Shown: positions 1 through 9,044, counted from the stretch's first letter. The stretch is 64,000 bases of DNA from Streptomyces sp. NBC_01429 (GCF_036231945.1 NZ_CP109599.1:930001-994000), one strand, 5' to 3'. Translations and numbers: made by a program. Notes: generated from the sequence alone by a model not told the origin.

Positions 1-258
1 GTGCTGCCCGGTGACCGGCTGCTCTTCCTGAGCGACGGGGTATACGAGGCGCTCTCGCCGCAGGGCGAGGCGTACGGGGAGCGGGCGCTGGCGCGGGCGA
101 TCGGCGCCAGCGGTCTGCTGCCGGCCGCCATGGTGCCGCGCGCGGTGCTGCGGGAACTGGCGGCCTACCGGGACGCCGAGTCGACGGACGACGCGCTGGT
201 GCTCTGCCTGGACTGGTTCGGCAGGGACGGTGCCACCGGCTCCGGTCCGGGCGGCTGA
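1..258 (+). CDS. SpoIIE-type PP2C phosphatase, C-terminal part only
   Basis: The 85 visible residues are the end of a SpoIIE/RsbU-type serine phosphatase; the gene starts left of the window. A GDRLLFLSDGVYEA block near the start carries the metal-binding Asp of the family's DG motif, and STDDALVLCLDWF is the usual closing strand. Family members dephosphorylate anti-sigma antagonists and work with RsbW-like kinases, and a HATPase gene of that type ends 15 bp away in the opposite direction. Upstream sensor domains, if any, are outside the window, so the signal cannot be inferred. Confidence 0.85.
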   Translation: MLPGDRLLFLSDGVYEALSPQGEAYGERALARAIGASGLLPAAMVPRAVLRELAAYRDAESTDDALVLCLDWFGRDGATGSGPGG

Positions 259-273
259 CGTCGGGCCGTGACG

Positions 274-741
274 TCAGGCCGTGACCCGGCGGCGCTCCAG
301 GTCGAAGACGGCCTGGACGCGCTTGCCGACCGGCACCCGCTCGGCGAGCAGCCCGTCGGCGATGGCGTGCACGATCTCCATCCCGTGCCCGCCCAGCCGC
401 CCGGGATCGCGCTCGTAGCGGCACGGCAGGACCGAGCTGCTGTCGTACACGGTGACGATCACCTGCCGGGCGGTGCCCTCCAGCTCCAGCACGTACGGGC
501 CGTGGCTGTGCCGCTCGGCGTTGGTCACCAGTTCGCTGACGACCAGCAGCAGATCGCCGCTCGTGCGCTCGCCCAGCGTGGCGAACCACTCGGCCTCCAG
601 CTGCTGGAGGAACTGGACGGCGAGCAGTCTGGCGTCGGCGATGCAGCCGGGCTCGCCGCTGAACTGGCCGGCCCGGCGCAGTGACGCAACGGAGTCCGCG
701 ATGGCCGCGAACCCCGTACCGCTGATGATCTGTTCGTTCAT
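274..741 (-). CDS. RsbW-like HATPase (anti-sigma-type serine kinase)
   Basis: A 155-residue single-domain GHKL ATPase. The N-box LVVSELVTNAERHS lies at about 65-78 and the G-box GGHGMEIVHAIADG at about 117-130, the pattern of Streptomyces RsbW/SpoIIAB-like proteins. These bind sigma factors or phosphorylate STAS antagonists. No sigma factor or STAS gene is visible nearby, so the partner is unknown. The ATG is preceded by AGGAAC at good spacing. It converges on the SpoIIE-type phosphatase gene, consistent with a partner-switching module. Confidence 0.85.
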   Translation of the reverse strand: MNEQIISGTGFAAIADSVASLRRAGQFSGEPGCIADARLLAVQFLQQLEAEWFATLGERTSGDLLLVVSELVTNAERHSHGPYVLELEGTARQVIVTVYDSSSVLPCRYERDPGRLGGHGMEIVHAIADGLLAERVPVGKRVQAVFDLERRRVTA

Positions 742-871
742 AGTTCCTGCCCGCGCACCGGTGAGGGCGATCGCGGGACCCCCTTCTCCGATCCCCTTAT
801 GCCCTCACACGCCGCGGGTATGCCCACCGGTTTCGTGAAAGGTGTCACGGTCTTCGCCCTCCACCGGCCTC

Positions 872-1315
872 TCAGCCGCGCCCGGGAAGCCGGACCACGC
901 TGACGAAGAACTCGTCGATCTGGCGGACGGCCGCGATGAACTGATCGAGGTCGACCGGTTTGGTCACATACGCGTTGGCGTGCAGTTTGTAGCTGCGCAG
1001 GATGTCCTCCTCGGCGGAGGAGGTGGTCAGCACCACCACGGGGATCAGCGACAGCTCCGGGTCGGACTTGATCTGCTCCAGGACCTGGCGCCCGTCGTAC
1101 TTGGGCAGGTTCAGGTCGAGCAGTACGAGATCCGGCCGGGGTGCCTGCTGGTGGGCGCCGCGCCGGTAGAGGAAGTCGAGGGCCTCCTCGCCGTCGCGCA
1201 CCACGTGGAGGGTGTTGCGGATCTTGTTGTCCTCGAACGCCTCGCGGGTCATCAGCTCGTCCCCCGCGTCGTCCTCGACGAGCAGGACCTCGATGGGCTC
1301 TACGCGGTTGTTCAC
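872..1315 (-). CDS. Response regulator, receiver domain only (Rcp1/CheY-like)
   Basis: A 147-residue stand-alone receiver with no output domain. It shows the acidic pair VEDDAG near residue 11, the phospho-acceptor Asp in LLDLNLP, the switch residues LTTSS and the conserved Lys in YVTKP. The insertion DFLYRRG after the second helix is typical of Rcp1-like regulators of phytochrome-type kinases. The GTG start overlaps the stop of the upstream histidine kinase by 4 bp (GTGA), so translation is probably coupled and the two proteins are likely partners. Output is probably by protein contact or phosphorelay. Confidence 0.88.
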   Translation of the reverse strand: MNNRVEPIEVLLVEDDAGDELMTREAFEDNKIRNTLHVVRDGEEALDFLYRRGAHQQAPRPDLVLLDLNLPKYDGRQVLEQIKSDPELSLIPVVVLTTSSAEEDILRSYKLHANAYVTKPVDLDQFIAAVRQIDEFFVSVVRLPGRG

Positions 1316-3066
1316 TGGGCGGCTCCGTGCGGGGTGGTCGTCGGTGCGTCGTGCGGGTGGCCGGGCGGGGTGTGGGTCCCGGCATCCGGTCCCTCGGGCT
1401 CCCCGGACGCCTGCGGATCCGCGGATCCGGCCGGCTCCTCCGGGTCGTCCTCGGGCAGGGCGGGGAGCGTGAAGTGGATCCGGGTGCCGCCCTCGGGCAC
1501 CGGCTCCAGCCGGATTCCGCCACCGTGGAACTCCACGATCTTGCGGCAGAGCGCGAGACCGATGCCGGTGCCCTCGTACTCGTCCCTGGCGTGCAGCCGC
1601 TGGAAGATGACGAAGACCTTCTCCGCGAACTCGGGCGCGACCCCGATGCCGTTGTCGGTGACGGTCAGATGCCATTGGTCCCCTTCGCGCAGGCATCCGA
1701 CGGTGATCAGGGACGGCACGTCGGGGCGGCGGAACTTGACCGCGTTGCCGAGGAGGTTCTGCCAGAGCATGGTGAGCGTGGTCGGATCGCCGGTCACCTC
1801 CGGCAGCGGGTCCTCCCGTACGACGGTGACGTCCGACTCCTCGACGACCAGGGCGATGTTGCCGAGGGCCCGGTCGAGGACCTGGTCGAGTGCGACGCTC
1901 TGCCAGGCGTCGTGCACCCGTCCCACCCGGGAGAAGGTGAGCAGGTCGTTGATGAGGATCTGCATCCGTTTGGCGCCGTCGACCGCGAAGTCGATGTACT
2001 GCTTGCCACGGCTGTCCAGCTGATCGCCGTACCGTTTCTCCAGCAGCTGGCAGAAGGAGGCGACCTTGCGCAGTGGTTCCTGGAGGTCGTGCGAGGCCAC
2101 GTACGCGAACTGTTCCAGCTCGGAGTTGGAACGGCGCAGCTCCTCGGTCTGCTCGGCGAGGAGCGCCTCCCGGGAACGGCTCGCGGCGAGTTCGTCGGCG
2201 AGGCGCCGGCGCATGTCCTCGACGGCCGCGCCGACGGCACGCAGGTCGGAGGGGCCGCCGACCTCGATGCGCCGGTCGAAGGCGCCGTCCCGTACGCCGT
2301 CGGACGCGGCGCGCAGCGCGCCGAGCGGCCGGCCGACCATGCGGTGCAGGACGAGGGCGAGGACCAGCACCGCGACGACGAAGACGACGAGGATCGCGAT
2401 GAACACGGCGTCCCGCAGCGCGCGGGCGTCGTTCAGCTCCTGGCGCGCGCTGTCCCTGGCCTCGTCCAGGTGGGTCTGCTGGACGGCGAAGAGCCGCCGC
2501 AGCTCGTCGAAGCTCCGCTTGCTGCGGGTGACCCGGTCGGCGGAGGCCGCGGCGGCGCCTTCGGCCCGTACGGAGGCGACCAGCGGCTCCGCCTCCTCGG
2601 CGCGCCACTTCTCGGCGGCGCGGGTGATGCGGTCGAGGTCCCCGGCGAAGCGCGGGTCGGACCCGATGACGGCGCTCATCCGGCCGGTGTAGTGCCGCTC
2701 GTCGGTGACGCCCTTCTTGTACGGCGCGAGGAACGACGGGTCGTCGCTGAGGGCGAAGCCGCGCACTCCGGTCTCCTGGTCGAGCAGGGCGCGCTGGAGC
2801 TGGAAGGCGTTGGACCTGGCGGGCTGGATGCGGTCGACGAGTTCGTTGGTGCGGTCGTTGGTGCGGGTCAGCAGGACACCGGCGACGACGGTGCAGCCGC
2901 ACACCACCAGCACCAGCGCCCCGAGGATCAGCTGGACCCAGCCCTGCACCGAGAGCCGCGAGGCGGGGCCGCGGGGGGCGTTCTTCTCCGTAGGGACGGT
3001 GTTCTCCGCGGTGTTCGAGGTGTGCGTGGTGTGCGTGGTGTGCGTGGTCTTCCGGGCGCCGGTCAT
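1312..3066 (-). CDS. Membrane histidine kinase with CHASE3-type sensor
   Basis: 584 residues. Membrane segment at about 38-60, an extracytoplasmic helical region (about 65-195) with the TGVRGFALSDDPSFL pattern of CHASE3 domains, a second membrane segment (about 200-222), HAMP, then a phytochrome-like kinase core. The H-box is SHDLQEPLRKV, the N-box QNLLGNAVKF, and the G-boxes DNGIGV and GTGIGLALC. The C-terminal 60 residues are Pro/Gly/Glu-rich and disordered. The ATG overlaps the upstream phosphatase stop by 4 bp and the stop overlaps the downstream receiver start by 4 bp, giving a three-gene coupled operon. The N-terminus has Thr-Thr-His repeats of no obvious function. Confidence 0.9.
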   Translation of the reverse strand: MTGARKTTHTTHTTHTSNTAENTVPTEKNAPRGPASRLSVQGWVQLILGALVLVVCGCTVVAGVLLTRTNDRTNELVDRIQPARSNAFQLQRALLDQETGVRGFALSDDPSFLAPYKKGVTDERHYTGRMSAVIGSDPRFAGDLDRITRAAEKWRAEEAEPLVASVRAEGAAAASADRVTRSKRSFDELRRLFAVQQTHLDEARDSARQELNDARALRDAVFIAILVVFVVAVLVLALVLHRMVGRPLGALRAASDGVRDGAFDRRIEVGGPSDLRAVGAAVEDMRRRLADELAASRSREALLAEQTEELRRSNSELEQFAYVASHDLQEPLRKVASFCQLLEKRYGDQLDSRGKQYIDFAVDGAKRMQILINDLLTFSRVGRVHDAWQSVALDQVLDRALGNIALVVEESDVTVVREDPLPEVTGDPTTLTMLWQNLLGNAVKFRRPDVPSLITVGCLREGDQWHLTVTDNGIGVAPEFAEKVFVIFQRLHARDEYEGTGIGLALCRKIVEFHGGGIRLEPVPEGGTRIHFTLPALPEDDPEEPAGSADPQASGEPEGPDAGTHTPPGHPHDAPTTTPHGAAQ

Positions 3067-4391
3067 GGTGTGTGGCTCCAGCCGAGGTGGAGTACGGCGA
3101 CGTCGTCGGCGAGCCCGCCGTAGGGCGCCGCTCCCTCGGCCGCGCCGCCGACCAGCGCGTCGACGAAGGCGCTCGCCGGGAGCGCGCTGTGCCGGGCGGC
3201 GAGCCCGAGCAGCCCGCTCTCTCCGAGCCGGGTGGCGGGTCCGGTGCGTCCCTCGAAGAGGCCGTCGGTGAACAGGACCACATGGCCGCCGGGCGGCAGC
3301 GGCAGGATGGTCTCGGTCCACCGTCCCGCGCCGGGCAGCAGCCCGAGGGCCATGCCCGCCCGCGGCTCCTCCCAGCGGACGGTGGCGTGGTGGCGTACGA
3401 GCAGCCCCGGGTGTCCGGCGCGCACGACACGCACCTCCCGGCCGCCGGACGGGAAGACGAGCGAGGTGACGGTGGCGAAGACGTGCGGGTCGGAGCGTTC
3501 GGCGACGAGGATCTCCTCCAGCAGCCGGATCCGTTCCAGCGGCTGGGTGCCGCACAGCACGGCCGTACGCCAGGCGACCCGCAGGCAGACGCCGAGGGCC
3601 GCCTCGGCGGCGCCGTGGCCCGACACGTCGCCTATCACCGCGTGGACCGTGCCGTCGGCGGTCTGCACGACGTCGTAGAAGTCGCCGCTGAGCAGGCCGT
3701 GGACGCGCCCCGGCTCGTAGCGGGCGACGGCCTCGAAGTCGTCGCCGCGCAGCAGGGGCACGGGCAGCAGACCGCGTTCGAGACGGGCGTTCTCCTGTGC
3801 CATCAGCTCGTTGGCGCGCAGGGCGGCCGTGGCCTGTTCGACCTGCTTGCGCTGGAGGGCGTAGCGGACGGCCCGGCTGAGCGCCTCCGGGTCGATGCGT
3901 CCCTTGACGAGGTAGTCCTGCGCGCCGGTCGCCACGGCCGAGAGTCCGGCCTCGCCCTCCGCCATCCCGGTGAGGACCACGATGGCCGCGTCGGGGGCGG
4001 TGCGCAGGATGCGGGTGACGGCGTCGACCCCGTGGACGTCCGGCAGATGGAGGTCGAGCAGCACACAGACCGGGGCGGTCCGGTCGGCGAGGAACCGCTG
4101 CCCCTCGGCGAGCGTCTGGCACCAGGTGAGCGAGGAGTCGAGGTCGCTGTCGGCGAGCATCTCCTCCACCAGCAGCGCGTCGCCCGCGTCGTCCTCGACG
4201 AGCAGCATGACCGCGTCGAGCGCCCACCGCGCGTCGCGGACGACCGCGACGGCGTCGGGAGAGGGCCCCGGCGCGGGTACGGTCCCGGGCACCGGCACGC
4301 GGCCCGCGCCGCCCTGGGCGACCGTTCCCGGCACCGCGGTACGGCGGCCTCCCGCCGGACGCGCCGCGAGGCCCACGGGCAACTCGACCAC
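3063..4391 (-). CDS. Receiver-PP2C fusion phosphatase (RsbU/SpoIIE class)
   Basis: A Pro/Gly-rich leader is followed by a receiver domain (LLVEDDAG, phospho-acceptor Asp in LLDLHLP, Lys in YLVKG) and then a SpoIIE-type PP2C domain with GLLSGDFYDVV, GDVSGHGAAEA, FTDGLFEG and a closing GLADDVAVLHL. Phosphorylation probably gates serine-phosphatase activity on an anti-sigma antagonist. The GTG at 4391 is preceded by a purine-rich GAGGGGG at 6-8 bp, so I prefer it. The frame stays open to a GTG at 4466, adding 25 residues without a good ribosome site. First gene of the operon with the kinase and the lone receiver, which suggests the kinase phosphorylates both receivers. Confidence 0.87.
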   Translation of the reverse strand: MVELPVGLAARPAGGRRTAVPGTVAQGGAGRVPVPGTVPAPGPSPDAVAVVRDARWALDAVMLLVEDDAGDALLVEEMLADSDLDSSLTWCQTLAEGQRFLADRTAPVCVLLDLHLPDVHGVDAVTRILRTAPDAAIVVLTGMAEGEAGLSAVATGAQDYLVKGRIDPEALSRAVRYALQRKQVEQATAALRANELMAQENARLERGLLPVPLLRGDDFEAVARYEPGRVHGLLSGDFYDVVQTADGTVHAVIGDVSGHGAAEAALGVCLRVAWRTAVLCGTQPLERIRLLEEILVAERSDPHVFATVTSLVFPSGGREVRVVRAGHPGLLVRHHATVRWEEPRAGMALGLLPGAGRWTETILPLPPGGHVVLFTDGLFEGRTGPATRLGESGLLGLAARHSALPASAFVDALVGGAAEGAAPYGGLADDVAVLHLGWSHTP

Positions 4392-4606
4392 ACTCCACCC
4401 CCTCACCCGACGGCGCCGGTCACCCGGCGTCGTTCCGGCGGGAAGCATATGCGACGGCCGCCCCACCGGTCCGGCCGCGGTGGGAGAACGCTCCCCGGCG
4501 CGGGCCGGGTGCCCGGGGGCGGATCACCGCATTCCGGCACACCGGCTCGCCCGCGCGGGAAACATGCGATGCTCTGCCCAACCACAGCCGGTACGGGGGT
4601 GCGGGG

Positions 4607-5020
4607 ATGACCACGGTCGACGACGGGGCGGACCAGGCCGCATCGGGGGCGTCCGCCCTGCTGGAGGCGCGGCCCGCGGGCACGGCGGAGGCGCGCGCGC
4701 TGGTGCGCTCGTTTCTGCGCCGGCACGCGCCGACCGTGCCGGAGCACACCACGGTCGATGTGCTGCTGATCGTGTCGGAGCTGGTCACCAACGCCATACG
4801 GCACGCGGGCGGGGTGACGGGGCTTCGGGTCTCCGCCGGTGTCGGCGTGGTGGAGATCGCCGTACGGGACGCGAGTCCGTCGCTGCCGGCGACCGCGGCG
4901 CACCACGAGGAGTGGCTGCCCGGCGGATACGGCTGGCCGCTGGTGCACCGGCTGGCCGAGGTCACGGTCGATCTGCTCGGCGACGGCGGCAAGCTGATCA
5001 GGGCGCTCGTACGGCACTGA
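4607..5020 (+). CDS. RsbW-like HATPase (anti-sigma-type serine kinase)
   Basis: 137 residues, one GHKL ATPase domain: N-box LLIVSELVTNAIRHAGG at about 52-68 and G-box GGYGWPLVHRLAEV at about 106-119. Probable ATP-dependent sigma- or antagonist-binding protein. It is divergent from the phosphatase/kinase/receiver operon and could share regulation with it. The G-box is shorter than in the first HATPase here, and the two proteins are clearly different. An inverted repeat just after the stop is the likely terminator. Confidence 0.82.
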   Translation: MTTVDDGADQAASGASALLEARPAGTAEARALVRSFLRRHAPTVPEHTTVDVLLIVSELVTNAIRHAGGVTGLRVSAGVGVVEIAVRDASPSLPATAAHHEEWLPGGYGWPLVHRLAEVTVDLLGDGGKLIRALVRH

Positions 5021-5024
5021 GCGG

Positions 5025-5049
5025 CCCGCCCGGCCGGGGGCCGGGCGGG
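5025..5049. terminator. Bidirectional hairpin terminator
   Basis: Perfect 11-bp stem (5025-5035 with 5039-5049) and a 3-nt loop, lying between the convergent HATPase and glucarate dehydratase genes. No U-tract, as is common in Streptomyces. Confidence 0.6.
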
Positions 5050-5059
5050 GGCCGCCCGG

Positions 5060-6331
5060 CTACCAGCGCGGGTTGGTGGCCCGGTAGGTCGGGTGGATGG
5101 TGCGCATGTAGCCGGTGTCGTCGCGGTTGCGCAGCCCGCTGGCCAGGTACTGCTCGTGCAGGGTGCCCAGGGCGTCACGGTCGAGCGTGACGCCGAGTCC
5201 CGGGGTGGTGGGCACCTCCACCGAGCCGTCCTTGAACTCCAGTACGCCAGGCTCGATGACGTCCTCGGTCTTCCACGGCCAGTGGGTGTCACAGGCGTAG
5301 GTGAGGTTGGGGGTGGCCGCAGCGAGATGCGTCATGGCCGCGAGGCTGATGCCCAGATGCGAGTTGGAGTGCATGGACAGACCCATGCCGAAGGTGTCGC
5401 AGATGCCGGACAGGAGCTTGGAGCGGCGCAGCCCGCCCCAGTAGTGGTGGTCGGAGAGGATGACCTGGACGGCGTCCACCGCCACCGAGGGGTGGAGTTC
5501 GTCGAAGGCGACGACGCACATGTTGGTCGCCAGCGGCATCGACACCTCGCGGGCGACGGCGGCCATGCCCTCGATGCCCGGGGTGGGGTCCTCCAGGTAC
5601 TCCAGCACGCCGTCGAGTTCCTGGCCGACCTTGACGGAGGTGGGCACCGTCCAGGCGGCGTTCGGGTCGAGCCGCAGCGGGTGCTCGGGGAACTCGGCGC
5701 GCAGCGCCCGTACCGCCTCGATCTCCTCCTCGGGCGGCAGGACGCCGCCCTTGAGCTTGATGGCGGTGAATCCGTACGCGTCGACCATGCGCCGGGCCTG
5801 GGCCACCACGCCCTCGGGGTCCAGCGCCGCGCCCCACTCGTCCGGCTCGGCGCCGGGGTGGGCGGCCCACTTGTAGAAGAGGTAGGCGCTGAAGGGCACG
5901 GCGGCGCGCACGGCGCCGCCGAGGAGGTCGGAGACGGGCCGGCCGCACGCCTGTCCCTGGATGTCGAGGAGCGCGACCTCGAACGGGGAGTGCACGCGGT
6001 CGACGGTGCTGCTCGTGGTGACCATCCCGGTCAGCCCGGAGCCGCCGACGCCGCCGACCCGGGCGATGATCTCGCCGACCCTCCGGTGCAGTTCCTCGGT
6101 GGCGTAGACGTCGAGTCCGACGATGTGCTCGGCGACGGCCTGGAGGCGTTCCAGGTGGCGGGCGTCGGCGTAGGTCTCGCCGAGCCCGGTGAGCCCGCCG
6201 TCGGTGCGCACTTCGACGATCGCGCGCAGCGCGTACGGCTCGTGGACCCCGACCGAGTTGAGGAGCGGCGGGTCGCGGAAGGCTACGGGGGTGATGGTGA
6301 CGGCGGAGATCCGCAGTTGTTCGGTGCTCAC
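5060..6331 (-). CDS. gudD: Glucarate dehydratase (enolase superfamily)
   Basis: 423 residues, full length for the family. Converts D-glucarate (and often L-idarate) to 5-dehydro-4-deoxyglucarate in the cytoplasm. Visible catalytic elements are the Lys motif AIKLKGG (about 193-199), metal ligands in LDPNAAW, YLEDPTPG and LATNM, and the His in SMHSNSHLG; the spacing follows E. coli GudD. The GTG start lies 2 bp after the stop of kdgD, with AAGGAG inside the end of kdgD, so the genes form an operon and catalyse consecutive steps. Confidence 0.9.
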   Translation of the reverse strand: MSTEQLRISAVTITPVAFRDPPLLNSVGVHEPYALRAIVEVRTDGGLTGLGETYADARHLERLQAVAEHIVGLDVYATEELHRRVGEIIARVGGVGGSGLTGMVTTSSTVDRVHSPFEVALLDIQGQACGRPVSDLLGGAVRAAVPFSAYLFYKWAAHPGAEPDEWGAALDPEGVVAQARRMVDAYGFTAIKLKGGVLPPEEEIEAVRALRAEFPEHPLRLDPNAAWTVPTSVKVGQELDGVLEYLEDPTPGIEGMAAVAREVSMPLATNMCVVAFDELHPSVAVDAVQVILSDHHYWGGLRRSKLLSGICDTFGMGLSMHSNSHLGISLAAMTHLAAATPNLTYACDTHWPWKTEDVIEPGVLEFKDGSVEVPTTPGLGVTLDRDALGTLHEQYLASGLRNRDDTGYMRTIHPTYRATNPRW

Positions 6332-6333
6332 TG

Positions 6334-7248
6334 TCAGGCGCTCCTTACCAGTTCGAGTCCTCGCTCCAGGAGCGCGGAGAGTGCGGCGAGGTCCTCCGGG
6401 GCGGGGTCGCTGAGCGGGGCGCGTACGGGGCCGGCGTCCAGGCCGCGCAGTCTCACACCGGCCTTGACCAGGGAGACCGCGTATCCGGGGACCTTGTCGC
6501 GGAGGGCGACCAGGGGGTGGAAGAAGCCGGCCAGGAGCGCGTCGGCGCGCTTGTCGTCCCCGGTGGTCACCGCACGGTGGAAGGCGAGGGAGATCTCGGG
6601 GGCGAAGCAGAAGGCGGCGGACGAGTAGAGGGGGACGCCGATGGCCCGGTAGGCGGGGACGGTGGCCTCGGCGGTGGGCAGCCCGTTGAAGAACTGGAAC
6701 GGCTTGCCGCTCTCGCGCAGCGCCTCCCGTACGGCGAAGACGGTCCTGGCCAGCGTCTCGATGTCCCCGACGCCGTCCTTGAAGCCGACGACGCCGTCGA
6801 TCGCGGCGGCCTCGGCGGCGGCTTCCGGGGTGAACCGGGCGTTGGCGCGGTTGTAGACGATCAGGGGCAGTCCGGCCGCCTCGGCGACCTGCCGTACGTA
6901 CCGCACGAGACCGGCCTGATCCCCGGCGACGAGGTACGGCGGGAGCAGGAGCAGCCCGTCGGCGCCGTTCTCGCGTGCCGCGCTGCCCAGGGCCACGGCC
7001 GTGGGCAGCGGGCCGCCGACACCGGCGTAGACGGGGACCTTGCCCTCGGCGGCCTCGACCGCGTACCGGACGACCTCGGTGTGTTCGTCCGGTGACAGGG
7101 CGTGGAATTCTCCGGTGCCGCAGGCGGGGAAGACCGCGCCCGCACCGGCCGCCACACCCGCCCTCACATGCGCCCGGAGGGCCTCGGGGGCGAGGGCGCC
7201 GTCGGGTGCGAACGGTGTGACCGGAAAGAACAGCACTCCGTCAAGCAT
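6334..7248 (-). CDS. kdgD: 5-dehydro-4-deoxyglucarate dehydratase
   Basis: 304 residues, DHDPS/NAL-type barrel. It dehydrates and decarboxylates 5-dehydro-4-deoxyglucarate to 2,5-dioxopentanoate. The Schiff-base Lys is in VGFKDGVGD and the partner Tyr in LIVYNRANA; VTPFAPDG near the start is the usual first strand. The chosen ATG at 7248 has ACGGAGT 4 bp upstream; an in-frame extension to 7329 would run through the operator region. The next enzyme, 2,5-dioxopentanoate dehydrogenase, is not obvious here; the aldehyde dehydrogenase at 11.7 kb belongs to another class. Confidence 0.9.
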   Translation of the reverse strand: MLDGVLFFPVTPFAPDGALAPEALRAHVRAGVAAGAGAVFPACGTGEFHALSPDEHTEVVRYAVEAAEGKVPVYAGVGGPLPTAVALGSAARENGADGLLLLPPYLVAGDQAGLVRYVRQVAEAAGLPLIVYNRANARFTPEAAAEAAAIDGVVGFKDGVGDIETLARTVFAVREALRESGKPFQFFNGLPTAEATVPAYRAIGVPLYSSAAFCFAPEISLAFHRAVTTGDDKRADALLAGFFHPLVALRDKVPGYAVSLVKAGVRLRGLDAGPVRAPLSDPAPEDLAALSALLERGLELVRSA

Positions 7249-7623
7249 AAGACTCCGTTCACGTATATAACCGCGAGCTACGTTTATGGAAACGTCAGTC
7301 AACTTAGGACGCGGCACCGGAACCGTCAAGCGATCCTCCCGTCACCCACCGCTCCTGACGTGCTTCGCACTGCTGACCGGGTGATCGCGGCGGCCCGGCG
7401 AGATTTCGCGCGGCAAGCCATTGACCCGGTGGACACCCATCCGTAACGTGACCACACGTGTGACAGATGTTCACATACATATACGACTGAGCTGTACACC
7501 GCCCCGCTCGGGGGCGCACCGAGACCCCTCGCCTTCGCGAGCGGAGTCCGGCCCACACGGTCAACGGAGTGGGCCCCAGACATATCTGGCTTGCCGTCAC
7601 GGCAATCGAAGTGGGAGACAACG
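7249..7623. promoter_or_regulatory. Divergent control region between kdgD-gudD and the MFS gene
   Basis: 375 bp without a gene. It contains an inverted repeat ACGTTT-N4-AAACGT at 7280-7295, close to the kdgD start, and a perfect 10-bp palindrome CACACGTGTG at 7453-7462. The latter is followed by TGTGA-N7-TCACA (7459-7475), close to a Crp-type spacing. TTGACC (7421-7426) and TAACGT (7444-7449) at 17 bp make a plausible housekeeping promoter for the transporter. The two palindromes differ, so each direction may have its own regulator. Confidence 0.45.
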
Positions 7624-8988
7624 ATGGTCCCGCAGCCTCTTGCGAAGAGTCCCAAGAGCGAGCCCGACGCCGAAAGCCGCGCGGTCGGCAAATTCCTGCG
7701 CCGCATGCTGCCCATTCTGGTACTCATGCTCCTGGTCAACCAGATGGACCGGACGAATGTCGGGTTCGTCCAGGACGAGCTGAGGGCCGACGTCGGAGTC
7801 AGCGCCACCGCCTACGGCCTCGGCGCGGGCCTGTTCTTCATCGGGTACGCGCTCTTCGAGGTGCCCAGCAACATGCTCATGGAGCGCTTCGGCGCCCGGG
7901 TCTGGCTGACCCGCATCATGATCACCTGGGGTCTGGTGATCCTGGCGATGTGTCTCATCCACAACGTCACGACGTTCTACGTACTGCGCTTCGTCCTCGG
8001 TGTCGCCGAGGCGGGCTTCTTCCCCGGCGTGCTCCTGTACTTCACCCAGTGGCTGCCGGACTCCAGCAGGGGCCGGGCGAGCGCGATCTTCCTGGGCGGC
8101 TCCGCCACCGCGTACATCGTGACCGGCCCCATCACCGGGGCGCTGCTGGAGCTGCACGGTCTGGGCGGGTTCGCCGGCTGGCGCTGGATGTTCGCGCTGG
8201 AGGGAACCTTCTCCATCGTGGTCGGGATCGTCGCCGGATTCTTCCTGGTCTCCCGCATCGGCGAGGCCCGCTGGCTCACCGACGAGGAGAAGGAGGCGCT
8301 GAGCTCGGCGGTCGCGCGCGACCAGGAGTCCCGCAGCCGGGCGCCCAAGGTGTCGCGGCTCAAGCTGATCGTCCACCCGCAGGTCGCGCTGCTGACCGGC
8401 GTCTTCTTCGCGATGGCCCTGACCGGCTACGCGATCACGTTCTGGCTGCCGAGCCTGGTCGCCGAGATCGGCGGGCTCTCGCCCTTCCAGATCGGGCTGC
8501 TGTCCGCCATCCCGTGGATCTGCGCGGTGATCGCGATGTACTCGATGAGCCACTTCACCGACCGCGCCCGGGACCGCCGACCGTATCTGGCGATCAGTCT
8601 CATCCTCTCGGCGGCGGGCGCCTTCCTCGCCACCCTGGGCTCCCCCTGGTTCGGGCTGGTCGCCATCACCCTGGCCGCGGTCGGCGGCAAGTGCGCCGCC
8701 ACCCTGTTCTGGCCGATGGCGCAGTCCGGGCTCGACCTGAAGATCGCCGCGGCCGGGCTGGCGGTGGTCAACTCCCTGGGCAACCTGGGCGGCTTCGTCT
8801 CCCCCACGCTCTTCGGATATCTGAAGGACACCACCGGCACGACGCACGGCGGTCTGTACGCCCTCGCGGCGGCGTCCGTACTGGCGGCCCTGGGCGTCGC
8901 CTTCATGCGCCGGCCGGACGCCCCGAAGCCGAGCACGGGCGAGTCCGCGCCGCTCCAGGGCCGGGTGGCGACCGGCGAGGCCCGGTAG
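7624..8988 (+). CDS. MFS permease, anion:cation symporter type (probable sugar-acid uptake)
   Basis: 454 residues with about 12 membrane segments. The N-terminal half carries the ACS-family pattern: LLVNQMDRTNVGFV in helix 1, a YALFEVPSN stretch and RFVLGVAEAGFFPGVLLY. Relatives carry glucarate, galactarate, phthalate or tartrate. Divergent transcription from kdgD-gudD suggests glucarate/galactarate uptake (GudP-like), but substrate is inferred from context only. The ATG at 7624 follows GGGAGA; a start 11 codons upstream lacks such a site. A strong hairpin follows the stop. Confidence 0.87.
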   Translation: MVPQPLAKSPKSEPDAESRAVGKFLRRMLPILVLMLLVNQMDRTNVGFVQDELRADVGVSATAYGLGAGLFFIGYALFEVPSNMLMERFGARVWLTRIMITWGLVILAMCLIHNVTTFYVLRFVLGVAEAGFFPGVLLYFTQWLPDSSRGRASAIFLGGSATAYIVTGPITGALLELHGLGGFAGWRWMFALEGTFSIVVGIVAGFFLVSRIGEARWLTDEEKEALSSAVARDQESRSRAPKVSRLKLIVHPQVALLTGVFFAMALTGYAITFWLPSLVAEIGGLSPFQIGLLSAIPWICAVIAMYSMSHFTDRARDRRPYLAISLILSAAGAFLATLGSPWFGLVAITLAAVGGKCAATLFWPMAQSGLDLKIAAAGLAVVNSLGNLGGFVSPTLFGYLKDTTGTTHGGLYALAAASVLAALGVAFMRRPDAPKPSTGESAPLQGRVATGEAR

Positions 8989-9005
8989 GGGGCCCGCTCC
9001 CGGCC

Positions 9006-9044
9006 GCCCGGCCGCCGCCCCGGAAGAGCGGGCGGCGGCCGGGC
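9006..9044 (+). terminator. Hairpin terminator after the MFS gene
   Basis: Perfect 15-bp G/C stem (9006-9020 with 9030-9044), 9-nt loop, 17 bp after the stop. It also lies beyond the end of the converging lyase gene, so it may act both ways. Confidence 0.65.
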
